Positions 8,609 to 18,102 of a DNA stretch of 64,000 bases are shown here, piece after piece (the stretch's first letter is position 1; each line of letters opens with the position of its first letter). The notes beneath the pieces were generated by a model. It was given only the letters and a program-made list of their open reading frames with translations. It searched no databases and was not told the DNA's origin. The DNA is taken from contig NZ_CP036292.1 in the NCBI RefSeq assembly GCF_007751715.1, positions 6,889,339-6,953,338 on the forward strand. Reading direction: 5' to 3'. Source of the DNA: Rosistilla oblonga. Its GTDB lineage: Bacteria; Planctomycetota; Planctomycetia; Pirellulales; Pirellulaceae. A program made the translations under genes and the position numbers.

Positions 8609-10293
8609 CTCGACTCGTGACCGCGCGTCGCCGCAGTGAGACGCTCGTTGCGGCGGCGCTGCCGATAGTATTTCAGCCCCGGAAAGAAGAACGATCCGGC
8701 GGCGACGACGCCGAAGATCAGATGAGCTTGCGCTGGCCAAACCGCCATCGCCACAGCCGACAACAACAGCGCGGCGACTTGGATGTAGAACGCTCCGCTC
8801 AACATCGCCGCTTTGACGACAAAGACCATCGCCGCGATCACGCCCACCAACGGCGTCAGGCTCAGCACCGGCAAGCCCAAACTGGCCTCCATCGGAAACA
8901 ACGCCGCGATCCCCAACATGCTGGCGCCCCAGACGTGCGCGATCTGGCGTTCGACAAAGGTGACCGGCCCCATCCGCCGTCGCAGGACCCAAAACACGGT
9001 TGCCCAAGCGACCCAGCCGACGGTCCATAGCGCCGCAAAAGCCAGTTGGTTGGTGATTCCGTAAGCCTGCAGTCTCCAGGTGAGGGCGCAAGCGACCAAC
9101 AGGACCAAGCTGTGCCACATCCATAACACGCCCCAATTTTCGAGCACTGCGGCGTGATGAGTTTCCCGCAGCGCGCGGCCGAGCACTTGGGCGAATCGAC
9201 CGCTCCGCGCCGCAACCGGCTCGCTGCTGAGAAAGGCATCCAGATCGTCGGCCAATTCCGCCGCCGTGGCGTAGCGGAGGTCGGGCGGTTTCTGCAGGCA
9301 CTTGATCACGATCATCTCCAAATCGCGATCGATCCCCTGTCGCAAAGCGCGGGGCGGCAACGGCTCCTGCTCCAAGACCATCATCACCATTTCGACCGCC
9401 GAATCGGAGACCAACGGCGGGCGACCGACCAATGCGTGGTACAGGACACAGCCGAGGCTGTAGACGTCGCTGGCGGGACCGATCAGCCCACGCCGCCCCG
9501 CCGCCTGCTCGGGCGACATATAACAAGGCGTCCCCAGAACGGCGCCGCTGCGCGTCACATCGGCATCGTCGGAGATCTGTTTGGCCAAACCAAAATCGGT
9601 GACCAGCGGCCGCCCGTGCGAATCGATCAAGATGTTCGAAGGTTTGAGATCGCGATGCAGAATGCCGCGGGAATGAGCGAATTCGACCGACCGAGCGACC
9701 TGGCTGACGATCCGAGCCGCCTCGCGTTGCGGCAACAAACCGTCGTGGATCCGGTCGGCCAACGTGGGACCGGGAACATATTGCATGCTGAAGAACGAAC
9801 GGCCGTCGAATTCATCGACGTCGTAAACCGGAACGATTCCGGGATGTTCCAACCGCGCCGCCGCGACCGCTTCGGAATCGAATCGCGCTTGATCGGTCTC
9901 GCTAGCCAAGCGGCCCTGAGCGATCATCTTGACGGCGACTTCGCGATTCAGACTGATCTGCAGCGCTCGAAAGACCACGCCCATCCCGCCGCGACCAATC
10001 TCCTCCAGCAATTCATAATCGCCCAACCGCAGCGGCAATTGGTACATCCCCTCGCTAACGCTTGCGGCTTCGGTCGCCGGCGATCCATCCTCCTGATACG
10101 CCTCTCCCGCAACACCGGCAACCACGACGGCTCCCCACAAACTGCGAAGATCTTTCGCCAACAGCGGATGCTGCCGACAGACCTGTTCGAGATCGACCGG
10201 CACATTGCGAGCGACGCGATCGGCCAGATCCGACAACAGCTCGGCAAGCTGATGATCCCGATCTTCGGATTCGTTGACAACGGGATCTGACAC
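8605..10293 (-). CDS. membrane-anchored serine/threonine protein kinase
   Basis: I place the start at the GTG at 10293 because AAGGA (10301-10305 on the complement) sits about 7 bases upstream; a longer frame from 10341 is possible. Numbering here is from that GTG. The kinase domain begins near residue 92 with LGDYELLEEIGRGGMGVVFRA (glycine loop), has AVKMI (ATP lysine), LHRDLKPSN at about 212-220 (catalytic Asp), TDFGLAK and TPCYMSPEQ, all intact. The C-terminal 170 residues hold four to six hydrophobic segments (for example SLVLLVACALTW and VIAAMVFVVKAAML), an integral-membrane module typical of Pirellulaceae kinases. An N-terminal acidic helical region with a QVCRQHPLLAKDL motif is also common in these kinases. 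It is divergent from the kinase-ATPase gene at 10509; signal and targets are unknown. Confidence 0.92.
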   Translation of the reverse strand: MSDPVVNESEDRDHQLAELLSDLADRVARNVPVDLEQVCRQHPLLAKDLRSLWGAVVVAGVAGEAYQEDGSPATEAASVSEGMYQLPLRLGDYELLEEIGRGGMGVVFRALQISLNREVAVKMIAQGRLASETDQARFDSEAVAAARLEHPGIVPVYDVDEFDGRSFFSMQYVPGPTLADRIHDGLLPQREAARIVSQVARSVEFAHSRGILHRDLKPSNILIDSHGRPLVTDFGLAKQISDDADVTRSGAVLGTPCYMSPEQAAGRRGLIGPASDVYSLGCVLYHALVGRPPLVSDSAVEMVMMVLEQEPLPPRALRQGIDRDLEMIVIKCLQKPPDLRYATAAELADDLDAFLSSEPVAARSGRFAQVLGRALRETHHAAVLENWGVLWMWHSLVLLVACALTWRLQAYGITNQLAFAALWTVGWVAWATVFWVLRRRMGPVTFVERQIAHVWGASMLGIAALFPMEASLGLPVLSLTPLVGVIAAMVFVVKAAMLSGAFYIQVAALLLSAVAMAVWPAQAHLIFGVVAAGSFFFPGLKYYRQRRRNERLTAATRGHESS

Positions 10294-10508
10294 CGGACAC
10301 TCCTTCGCGTCGAGCAGAGAATCTCCCAACAAACATCGCACTCACCATCAAACGAACCGGTTGCGGTTCGCCACAAGAGCGTACGCAGATGCTTGCAAAC
10401 CTTGCTACTAGCGATCCAAGGCGATGAGACATAAAATGGCGCTCAACATCCTTTGCGGTTGATGATCAACCCAATAGGCGGTGGTCTGCAGCACCAAGGA
10501 ACGCGATT
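10294..10508. promoter_or_regulatory. intergenic region between two divergent kinase genes
   Basis: These 215 bp separate two divergently transcribed kinase genes, so they must contain at least two promoters unless transcripts come from outside. Visible sites are the ribosome binding site AAGGA for the minus-strand kinase (10301-10305, complement) and AAGGA at 10496-10500 for the plus-strand kinase, each 7-8 bases before a GTG. The middle is less GC-rich than the flanking genes. I do not see a clear -35/-10 pair and name no promoter. Confidence 0.5.
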
Positions 10509-13500
10509 GTGAGTCGTGGAACAAACACCCAACGAGCACAAATTGCCCTCACCACCATACTCACTCATCTGGAGGATGGAAGTGGCACAAATGCGGAATT
10601 GCCCGTCATCGGCCCGTCGCACGAAGCGATCTCCAGCATTCTGGACCAGTTTCGCAACGGCACCGACGCAGACCAGTTAGATCTGCTGACCGATCTGATC
10701 ATCCAAGACATGAAACTGGGATGGCGGAGCGGAAGCCCCAAGGATCTGGAATCGTATCTTTCCCAGTGGCCTCACCTGGCGCAATACGCACTGAATATGC
10801 GGCAGATGTTGACCGCCGAGGTGACGTTTCGGGCAGCGTTTGCCGAACCGATCGACCGCGAATCGGTGCAGCAGCGATTTCCCGACGTGCCGCTCGATGC
10901 AGCCGAGTTCGACGACTGGACCGAGGCCGGAATCCGGCTGGGCGTCGAGGAAAGCTACCAAGGAACGGGCCGCTTTTTTCTGTTACGCGAGATCGGATCG
11001 GGCGGCATGGGGGTCGTCTACATGGCGTTCGACCGCCAACGCCGGCAGCGTGTCGCCTTAAAAGTCTTGCCGACAGTCAGCAGCCGAGCGCTGCACTACT
11101 TCAAACGCGAATTCCGAGCGCTCTCGGATCTGGTCCATCCCAATCTCGTCGTTCTGTACGAGCTGTTTGTGGAATCAAACCACTGGTTCTACACGATGGA
11201 ACTGATCGACGGCCGCGACCTCTGGAAACATTTGGGAGCTTCCAAGTTCCTGCCTTTGGACTGCGCGTTGATCTCGACCGATTCGTTGAATCAGACCAAA
11301 TCGGAATACGGCAGCACGCAAGAGTTGGAGGTCGGGCAAAATTCGCTGGCCGGTGCGCCTGCCGCACCGGGATCCGCCGACGCCGAACGACCACCGCTGG
11401 ACTACGCGATGTTGCGGCGACTGTTCACACAGATCGCAAACGGCGTCTCCGCACTGCATGCATCGCGGAAACTGCATCGCGATCTGAAGCCCTCCAATAT
11501 TGTCGTCCGCGATGATGGCAGCCTCGTGATCGTCGACTTCGGACTCGCGATTCCGCTGGACGCCAACACCGCTCCGCCAGCCGACGAATCGCCGCAGCGA
11601 CCGCGGATCGCATCGGCAAACGATCTGACCGACATGCACGCCGCCGGAACGGTCCCCTACATGTCGCCCGAGCAGACTCGCGGCGAAAAATTAACCCCTG
11701 CGAGCGATTGGTTTTCGGTCGGCGTGATGCTGTGCGAAGCTCTCTCGGGACAGACGCTGTTCCGCGGTTTGCGGGCACTGGTGTTGCAACACAAACGCGA
11801 AGCCTACGCGATTCCCGATCTTCAGTTCCCCGAGGATGCTCCCGAAGATCTGACTCAACTGGCGATCGCAATGCTCGCTGGCGACCCAGCGGCACGCCCG
11901 ACGGGAAGCCAAATTCTAGAGGCACTGAGATCTCCATCGGATCCAACCGCCAACACCACGATCGAACCAACCCCCGAACCGCCCCAGCAGTTTCCTTTTG
12001 TCGGTCGCAGCGACGACCTGCAAAAACTTAACGCCGGACTTCAGCGGATGCTGCAGGGCGAAACCGTGATCGCGCACGTGCGAGGCAACTCCGGTTCGGG
12101 CAAGAGTCGCTTGATCGATCATTTCCTCGAACACAACCAACTGGGAACCGAAGCGTGTATCCTCAGCGGGCGCTGCTACGAAGGGGAATCGGTTCCCTAC
12201 AAAGCGATCGACGCCTTGGTCGACGCGCTCTGCCGCTACCTGACTCGGTTGCCCGAAGAGGAAGTCGAACCGCTGCTGCCAAGCAACATCGCTTCGCTTT
12301 GCCGGATCTTCCCGGCGCTGAATCGGGTCGCCACGATCGCTCGTTCGCCACAACACCATGCTCGCCAACTGGAAGCTCAGGAGCAGCGTCGGACTGCGTT
12401 TCTGTCGCTCCGCGAACTGCTCGACGCGATCGGACAACAGCGGCCGCTGGTTCTGCATATCGATGATCTGCAGTGGGGCGATATCGACAGTGCGGCGATC
12501 CTGGCGGAACTGGTTCGCGGTCCCAACCCGCCGCGGATGGTGCTGTTGTTGAGCTATCGCAGCGAACACATCGAAGCCAATCCCTGCCTGAAGGCGTTGC
12601 GAGCGATTGGCGATCATAAAAACCGGATCGCGATCGCTGTCGGTGCACTCTCGCCGGAGGACTCGCGCGAACTGGTGTTCCAACTGCTGCCCGATGATAT
12701 CGCCGACGCCGATTCGATCGCCGACGCCATCGTCCGCGAATCGCAGGGGATCCCGTTTTTCATTTCGGAGCTGGCACAAAGTCGCGACAGCGGCAACACG
12801 TGTGCCGACGCCGACCTCGACGAAGTCCTATACCAACGGATCGGTCGGCTGCCCGAAGAAGCGCGGCGATTGTTGGAGACGATCGCCGTCGCCGCCCAAC
12901 CGATCCGCACCCGCGTTGCGTTGCAGTCGTCGGAAATGGACAGCTCGCGCGAGAACTTGCTGGGGCTGCTGCGAACCGAGCGATTGATCCGCACCACCGG
13001 CCGCGATGTCGAGGACGACGTCTGCACCTATCACGATCGCATCCGCGAAACCGTCGCCAGCCGGATACCGATGGGGGCTCGCATCACCAGGCACATGCGA
13101 TTGGCCCAGACCCTGCAGCGAGAACCCGATGCCGATCCCGAACGCATCGGCGACCACTTCCAAGCCGCTGGCGAACTCTCTCAAGCTGGCAGCTACTACT
13201 GCACCGCAGCCGACTTGGCCGCCGACAAACTGGCGTTTGACCGAGCCGTGCGGCTGTATCAGAGCAGCATGGCGCTGCGGGAATGGGCTCCCGCCGAAGC
13301 TCGCCAATTGGGAATTCGATTGGCCGATGCCCTCGCCAACGCGGGGCGTGGAGTCGAAGCGGCGGCGCAGTACCAAGCGGCGATCGATCCGGCGGACGCC
13401 GACGAAGCGTTGCAACTCGAACGCAAAGCGGCTTACCAATATTGCATCAGCGGGCACATCCCCGAGGGCCGCGCAGCCCTCGCTCGCGTGCTTCGTCACA

Positions 13501-14789
13501 GCGGCATGCAACTTTCCAAGTCGCCACGGCGAGCGCTGTTGTCGATGCTCGGCCAGCAAGTGTTGCTGCGGCTCCGTGGCCTCAAATTTCAAACCCGCAA
13601 CGAAGACCAAATCGATCCCGCCGACCTGACCAGGATCGACGTCGCCTGGGCAGCTTCGGCCGGCTTGAGCATGTTTGACGTCGTCGAAGGAGCGAGCTTT
13701 CAAACGCGGAACCTTCGGTTGGCACTGCGGGTCGGCGAACGCACTCGTCTGGCCCGCGCCTTGGCTTGGGAAGCTGCTCATGTTTCCAACGCCGGCGGCC
13801 ACACTCAGGGCCGCGTCAACAAACTGCTGGGCCTAGCCAAACAACTCGCCTCGGGCAGCAGCGATCCCTACGTACACGTGATCACTGCGCTTTCCAACGG
13901 CGTCCAGCACTGGACCAACGGGCGCTGGCAAGACTCGCTCGATGCATTGATCGATGCCGAACATCGGCTGCGGAACGAATGCGCGGGCGTCGCTTGGGAA
14001 CTCGACACCGCCCACACCTTCATCCTCTGGGGACTGTTTTACCTGGGACAGCTGGACGAACTCTGCACGCGCTCCGACGCCTTGTTGACGCAGGCCAGGC
14101 AGCGAGGAGATTTGCACGCCGAGACAACCCACGGTTCGTTCAGCGTGGCGATGGCGAAATTGGTGCAGGACGATCCGGCAGCCGGCCGGATGGCGATCGA
14201 CGACGCGTTGAACAAGTGGGTCTACCCGGGTTTCCATGTGCAACACAGCATCGCTCTGATGGCCAACACCTACATCGATCTCTACTGCGGAAACGGCGTC
14301 GACGCATGGAATCGTTACGAACAGCAGTGGCCGCAATTAAAGGCATCCAACCTGCTGCACCTGCAAACCATCCGAATGTTTAACCTGCAACTGCGAGGTC
14401 GGGCGACTCTCGCCGCGGTGATGCAGCCAGGCAACCGTTTCGCCTGGAACGAAGCCAACGCGATGCTGGCTCGCGTCGAACGCGACGCATGCAAGATCAT
14501 CAAGTCGAAAATGCCTTATTGCATCCCGCACGGCAAGCATCTGCTGGCGGGCGTCGCCGCGGCGCGAGGCAACGGGGAAGCCGCAAGCGGTTTATTGGAA
14601 GAAGCCGAACATGGTTATGCGTCAGTCGACATGCAAATGTTTGCCGCGGCAATACGCTGGCGGCGCGGACAGCAGATCGGCGGCGAGCAGGGCGACGAAC
14701 TGATCCGCACCGCGCAGCAGACGATGCAAGCCCAGAAGGTTCAGAACCCGTCGGCGCTCTGCGACGCGATTGCAGTTCGCGTCAGCTGA
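10509..14789 (+). CDS. serine/threonine kinase fused to AAA-type ATPase and tetratricopeptide-like region, 1426 aa
   Basis: The GTG at 10509 is preceded by AAGGA at 8 bases. Residues 1-150 are an N-terminal helical region. The kinase domain (about 155-475) has EIGSGGMGVVYMA, VALKVL, KLHRDLKPSN at 321-330, VDFGLA and TVPYMSPEQ, so all catalytic motifs are present; an insertion of about 50 residues lies between the hinge and the catalytic loop. FPFVGRSDDLQKL opens an AAA_16-type ATPase with Walker A GNSGSGKS (526-533) and Walker B LVLHIDDLQWGD (about 640-655). The last 500 residues are helical, TPR-like. This is the PknK / predicted-ATPase sensor layout, which integrates a signal through ATP-driven assembly. 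There is no DNA-binding domain at the C-terminus, unlike MalT/LuxR-type relatives. Cytoplasmic; ends 4 bp from the convergent FAD gene. Confidence 0.92.
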   Translation: MSRGTNTQRAQIALTTILTHLEDGSGTNAELPVIGPSHEAISSILDQFRNGTDADQLDLLTDLIIQDMKLGWRSGSPKDLESYLSQWPHLAQYALNMRQMLTAEVTFRAAFAEPIDRESVQQRFPDVPLDAAEFDDWTEAGIRLGVEESYQGTGRFFLLREIGSGGMGVVYMAFDRQRRQRVALKVLPTVSSRALHYFKREFRALSDLVHPNLVVLYELFVESNHWFYTMELIDGRDLWKHLGASKFLPLDCALISTDSLNQTKSEYGSTQELEVGQNSLAGAPAAPGSADAERPPLDYAMLRRLFTQIANGVSALHASRKLHRDLKPSNIVVRDDGSLVIVDFGLAIPLDANTAPPADESPQRPRIASANDLTDMHAAGTVPYMSPEQTRGEKLTPASDWFSVGVMLCEALSGQTLFRGLRALVLQHKREAYAIPDLQFPEDAPEDLTQLAIAMLAGDPAARPTGSQILEALRSPSDPTANTTIEPTPEPPQQFPFVGRSDDLQKLNAGLQRMLQGETVIAHVRGNSGSGKSRLIDHFLEHNQLGTEACILSGRCYEGESVPYKAIDALVDALCRYLTRLPEEEVEPLLPSNIASLCRIFPALNRVATIARSPQHHARQLEAQEQRRTAFLSLRELLDAIGQQRPLVLHIDDLQWGDIDSAAILAELVRGPNPPRMVLLLSYRSEHIEANPCLKALRAIGDHKNRIAIAVGALSPEDSRELVFQLLPDDIADADSIADAIVRESQGIPFFISELAQSRDSGNTCADADLDEVLYQRIGRLPEEARRLLETIAVAAQPIRTRVALQSSEMDSSRENLLGLLRTERLIRTTGRDVEDDVCTYHDRIRETVASRIPMGARITRHMRLAQTLQREPDADPERIGDHFQAAGELSQAGSYYCTAADLAADKLAFDRAVRLYQSSMALREWAPAEARQLGIRLADALANAGRGVEAAAQYQAAIDPADADEALQLERKAAYQYCISGHIPEGRAALARVLRHSGMQLSKSPRRALLSMLGQQVLLRLRGLKFQTRNEDQIDPADLTRIDVAWAASAGLSMFDVVEGASFQTRNLRLALRVGERTRLARALAWEAAHVSNAGGHTQGRVNKLLGLAKQLASGSSDPYVHVITALSNGVQHWTNGRWQDSLDALIDAEHRLRNECAGVAWELDTAHTFILWGLFYLGQLDELCTRSDALLTQARQRGDLHAETTHGSFSVAMAKLVQDDPAAGRMAIDDALNKWVYPGFHVQHSIALMANTYIDLYCGNGVDAWNRYEQQWPQLKASNLLHLQTIRMFNLQLRGRATLAAVMQPGNRFAWNEANAMLARVERDACKIIKSKMPYCIPHGKHLLAGVAAARGNGEAASGLLEEAEHGYASVDMQMFAAAIRWRRGQQIGGEQGDELIRTAQQTMQAQKVQNPSALCDAIAVRVS

Positions 14790-14793
14790 CCGC

Positions 14794-17700
14794 TTAAGCA
14801 CGCCAGACTTCGCGTCCCGCTTGCATCGTAAAGTTGAACTTCAGATGCCACGCATTGGCAACGTCGCGAGGAAAACTGCTCCAGCCAAAATCGGCTAAAA
14901 ACGGATGCGTGATCGTATCGATCCCTTCGACTTGATAGGAATCTGACAACGAACCGCCACCCAAAAAGGAAGGCTTCGCGTCGGCTTCCACGATCGCTTG
15001 GTAACACGCTTGATTGCCAACCCCGGCGTCGCGGAACTGCTTCAAAAAGACACCGGTCAGATCGGTCAGACTCAACAAGGTGTCGACTCTCGATTCGACC
15101 GCGCTGCTATTGTTGTTGTGCGCCTCGGGCTCGACAAGCACCTTCCGCTTCATGTCCTCCACCAGATCGGCGGCTTGAGTTTTATCGAACTGCCGTCCTG
15201 CAGGGACCGCCGAACTCGAGGTCGGGCGAATTTTCAACAGTTCCAAACGACGAACCTCCGCAGCGGGATCGGCGGCTTCGACAGCAAGCGTCTTGACGCC
15301 GAACGCCGTCTGATCGGTCCCAAAGCCGGGAATCGTGACGTCGGCCAACGCCTTGGGATATCCATAGACCTCGCGTCCACTGGTCAAGGCCCAAGCCTGA
15401 TCGACCATGATGTAGGGCTGATACCAGACGATCGCGCGAGGCCACGGGATACCGGTGGAAGTGCTTTCCATCGCGATCAACGGAATCCAGATCGAGAAGT
15501 TTTTCTCGGGCAGCCAACCGTATTCGCTCGCCGGCGGCAGCGAGGGACGCGATCTCGAGATGTTCGAAAAGACCATCATCACACTCGAAAACGGCGCGAC
15601 GTACGAGAGTCGCCCGCCGGTGGGGGCGTTCAAATGTGCATCGCACAACCGCTGCAAGGCGGATGCGGGAGCTGACAGATAAAACGCAAACGCGTCGACG
15701 GTTTTGAATTCGAATGGAGCCGGAAAGGATTGATCGCCACCGCGTTCGACATACATCGGCAGCGACGGCGTTGGCAGCGGAGCAGGGGGAGGCGGCGGGC
15801 AACAGATCCGACACAACTTGCGAACCCAAGCCAGCAGTGGCGAGAAGATCGCCAGCAGCGACGTAAAACATCCGCTGGTCCGCGGACAGAAATCGAACTC
15901 TCCGGAGATCTCTACCGGTTGCCCGCAGATCGCGCGAGCCGCCATCAATCCGCCATTGGTCGCACTTTCGATACAGCCGACGTTTAGGCCGGTGCGAATC
16001 CAATCGCCGGCCAACACGACGTTGTCAAAGCCAGATTCTCCGGCGCCGACGCGGTACTGCGTCGTCCCGGCCAGCGATTGAATGTAGCGGTCGGTTGGAT
16101 TGACGTTGGCACACCAGAACTGGGCGTCGAAGCGGGCCTTGCCGACCGATTCGGGAGACTGCAGATCGACCAACCGATCCCAATGAAACTCACCCTCGGC
16201 GGTGTAGCTGTCGGTCCAGATCGGTTTCATCCCCGTCTCACCGCCGAGAAATTCGTCGCGCCGCAAACGCTTCACCCACTCGGTTCGCTCCACCGGATAA
16301 TCCGGATTTGGACCGACCGGCGGCGGAGCATCGGGCTCGGGCAGCGTTCGCGAGAAATACGCGATCGACTTGACCGTCTGCGGCGGGAAACTCTCGACAG
16401 CTTCGAGATGACTGAAATCGGCCCAACTGTCGAGATAAGAATCGAGGATCGTGGCATCCCCCTGCCATCCCAGCCCATGCCGATCCTCGGACATCCACAA
16501 CTGGAACGACTGGGTTCCAATCGTCGGCATCCCCAGCACCATCTTCCGCAGGTCGGGACTGTTTTCGATCAACTCTTGGCAATGCAGCGGCAGGGCTCCC
16601 AATGCGACCGCCAGCACAACCTTGTCAAAATCGGTGCCATGCCGCAGTTCCAACTTCTCCTGGCTGGCCCACGGCGAATAAGCCGACTCCAACGGTTCGA
16701 GCCCCGGATGTTCCTCAGCCAACGCCTGGATCGCTTGCTGTTGCGCCAGCGGAATCTGCCGCGTTCCATCGTCGCGCTGATACATCGGTTCCGACGGCCA
16801 ACAGGGAACGCCTTTGATCCAGGTCAGCGGATCGTATTGCGGCGTCTCGAGATCGACTTGGCGATCGATCGACACCGATGCGACGTGCGACTTGTCGGGC
16901 GATAGCGACATCGTGTCCAAGCGATGGAAAAATTTGAACTCCACGCCGCGGTTCTTGAGCATCAGATACAGCGGCGAAAAGATGATATCCCCCATCCCCG
17001 CTCGCATCTTATAGATCAGCGAACCCTCGTAGGTCAGCACCCAACGCAACATAAACCGCGTTGCGACGCCGGCGGCATAGCTGGGCTTATCGTCCTCGCC
17101 GCGATGGTATCCAAACACGATCTCGTAAGCCGCTCGAACCGGTGCCGAATCGCAGGCCTGGCGACTGGCACCGTGCTGTCGCAGCCAGCCGCGAAAGTCG
17201 TGCTGATCGAGAACGTCAAACGACGTATGGCCTTCCAACAGAACATCGCGCAAGACTCCCTTGCCCAACGTGATCGCCAATTCGATCAGGATCGCTCGCC
17301 GTCGCTGCTCCGGCGTCTGATCCTCCGCCGCCCAGCTGCGTTTACTGTCGATCTGCAGCGACTCAAGTGACTGCAAAACCGCTCGATAATCCTGTTTGCA
17401 GTTCTGGCACTCCGAATCGTCCAGCCGCTCTTTCGCCTGACGGACCTGGCCCAACCGCTCCGGCGACATCCGATCCAAAGGCACCTGTTGCAGTTTGTCC
17501 ATCAACTCCAACAACCGGCGAACCGCTCCGGCAACGCTGATGCATTGCGATTGCTGCCCCGGAAACTTGCCGGTCGACGGCATCGTGATCGACCACGGAT
17601 CCCAACTGCCCGCCCCGTCGGGCTCCATCATCGTGATCAGGTCTTGGGGATCAAACGCATCCTCGACGCTCTGGAAGGGCGAATCGGGCGTCAGATTCGC

Positions 17701-17961
17701 GCGGCGGCATTCGTCGTAACAGGTCCGCATGACGCGGAAGGCGTTCTCGTAGCAGCCGAGCCAAATGTGCAGCCCATGCTCTTCGATGCGGTCGTGTCGC
17801 TCGCGGTTGCGACCGCTGGCTCCCTTCCCTCCCAGCCGCCAACCCATCTGGTAGACGGTGACCTCGTAGCGAGTGGCAAGCGAAGGATCGGTCAATGCAT
17901 ACGCGGCTGTGAGCCCCGCGATCCCGCCGCCAAAAATGGTAACCTTTTCCGATTGTGACAT
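14794..17961 (-). CDS. FAD-dependent oxidoreductase fused to acetoacetate-decarboxylase-like domain, 1055 aa
   Basis: ATG at 17961 with AGGA upstream (complement). The N-terminus, KVTIFGGGIAGLTAAYAL, is the dinucleotide-binding motif of the amine oxidase / phytoene desaturase family, followed by YQMGWRLGGKGASGRN and EEHGLHIWLGCYENAF, and by a C-terminal FAD contact near residues 640-670 (VVLAGDWIRTGLNVGCIESATNGGLMAAR). After a Pro-rich linker (about 730-745, PPPPPAPLPTPSLP) comes a 300-residue domain like acetoacetate decarboxylase: GREVYGYPK with Lys870 at the Schiff-base position, but the adjacent second lysine of classical enzymes is Ala. The first half probably oxidises or isomerises a polyene or terpenoid; the second may bind or decarboxylate a product. 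Divergent from the FadL-type channel gene 141 bp away. Confidence 0.8.
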   Translation of the reverse strand: MSQSEKVTIFGGGIAGLTAAYALTDPSLATRYEVTVYQMGWRLGGKGASGRNRERHDRIEEHGLHIWLGCYENAFRVMRTCYDECRRANLTPDSPFQSVEDAFDPQDLITMMEPDGAGSWDPWSITMPSTGKFPGQQSQCISVAGAVRRLLELMDKLQQVPLDRMSPERLGQVRQAKERLDDSECQNCKQDYRAVLQSLESLQIDSKRSWAAEDQTPEQRRRAILIELAITLGKGVLRDVLLEGHTSFDVLDQHDFRGWLRQHGASRQACDSAPVRAAYEIVFGYHRGEDDKPSYAAGVATRFMLRWVLTYEGSLIYKMRAGMGDIIFSPLYLMLKNRGVEFKFFHRLDTMSLSPDKSHVASVSIDRQVDLETPQYDPLTWIKGVPCWPSEPMYQRDDGTRQIPLAQQQAIQALAEEHPGLEPLESAYSPWASQEKLELRHGTDFDKVVLAVALGALPLHCQELIENSPDLRKMVLGMPTIGTQSFQLWMSEDRHGLGWQGDATILDSYLDSWADFSHLEAVESFPPQTVKSIAYFSRTLPEPDAPPPVGPNPDYPVERTEWVKRLRRDEFLGGETGMKPIWTDSYTAEGEFHWDRLVDLQSPESVGKARFDAQFWCANVNPTDRYIQSLAGTTQYRVGAGESGFDNVVLAGDWIRTGLNVGCIESATNGGLMAARAICGQPVEISGEFDFCPRTSGCFTSLLAIFSPLLAWVRKLCRICCPPPPPAPLPTPSLPMYVERGGDQSFPAPFEFKTVDAFAFYLSAPASALQRLCDAHLNAPTGGRLSYVAPFSSVMMVFSNISRSRPSLPPASEYGWLPEKNFSIWIPLIAMESTSTGIPWPRAIVWYQPYIMVDQAWALTSGREVYGYPKALADVTIPGFGTDQTAFGVKTLAVEAADPAAEVRRLELLKIRPTSSSAVPAGRQFDKTQAADLVEDMKRKVLVEPEAHNNNSSAVESRVDTLLSLTDLTGVFLKQFRDAGVGNQACYQAIVEADAKPSFLGGGSLSDSYQVEGIDTITHPFLADFGWSSFPRDVANAWHLKFNFTMQAGREVWRA

Positions 17962-18102
17962 GCTGTAATCCTAAAAATGCAGAGTTTCCATGCCATCGCG
18001 CCAATAGCGATCATCGAACCAAATGTTGCTACCGAAACAACCAGAGGCAGGGGATGGGGGCGTCCCCCCCGCAATGGGCTTCGTTTTTATAGTGGGCATT
18101 AG

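Noticed and set aside
9154-10290. 378-residue plus-strand frame opposite the membrane kinase
   Set aside because: Antisense shadow of a conserved kinase domain; Arg/Gln/His-rich composition.
18054-18069. Short GGGGGCGTCCCCC palindrome before the FadL-type gene
   Set aside because: Only five base pairs with a 3-base loop; too short to call an operator or terminator.
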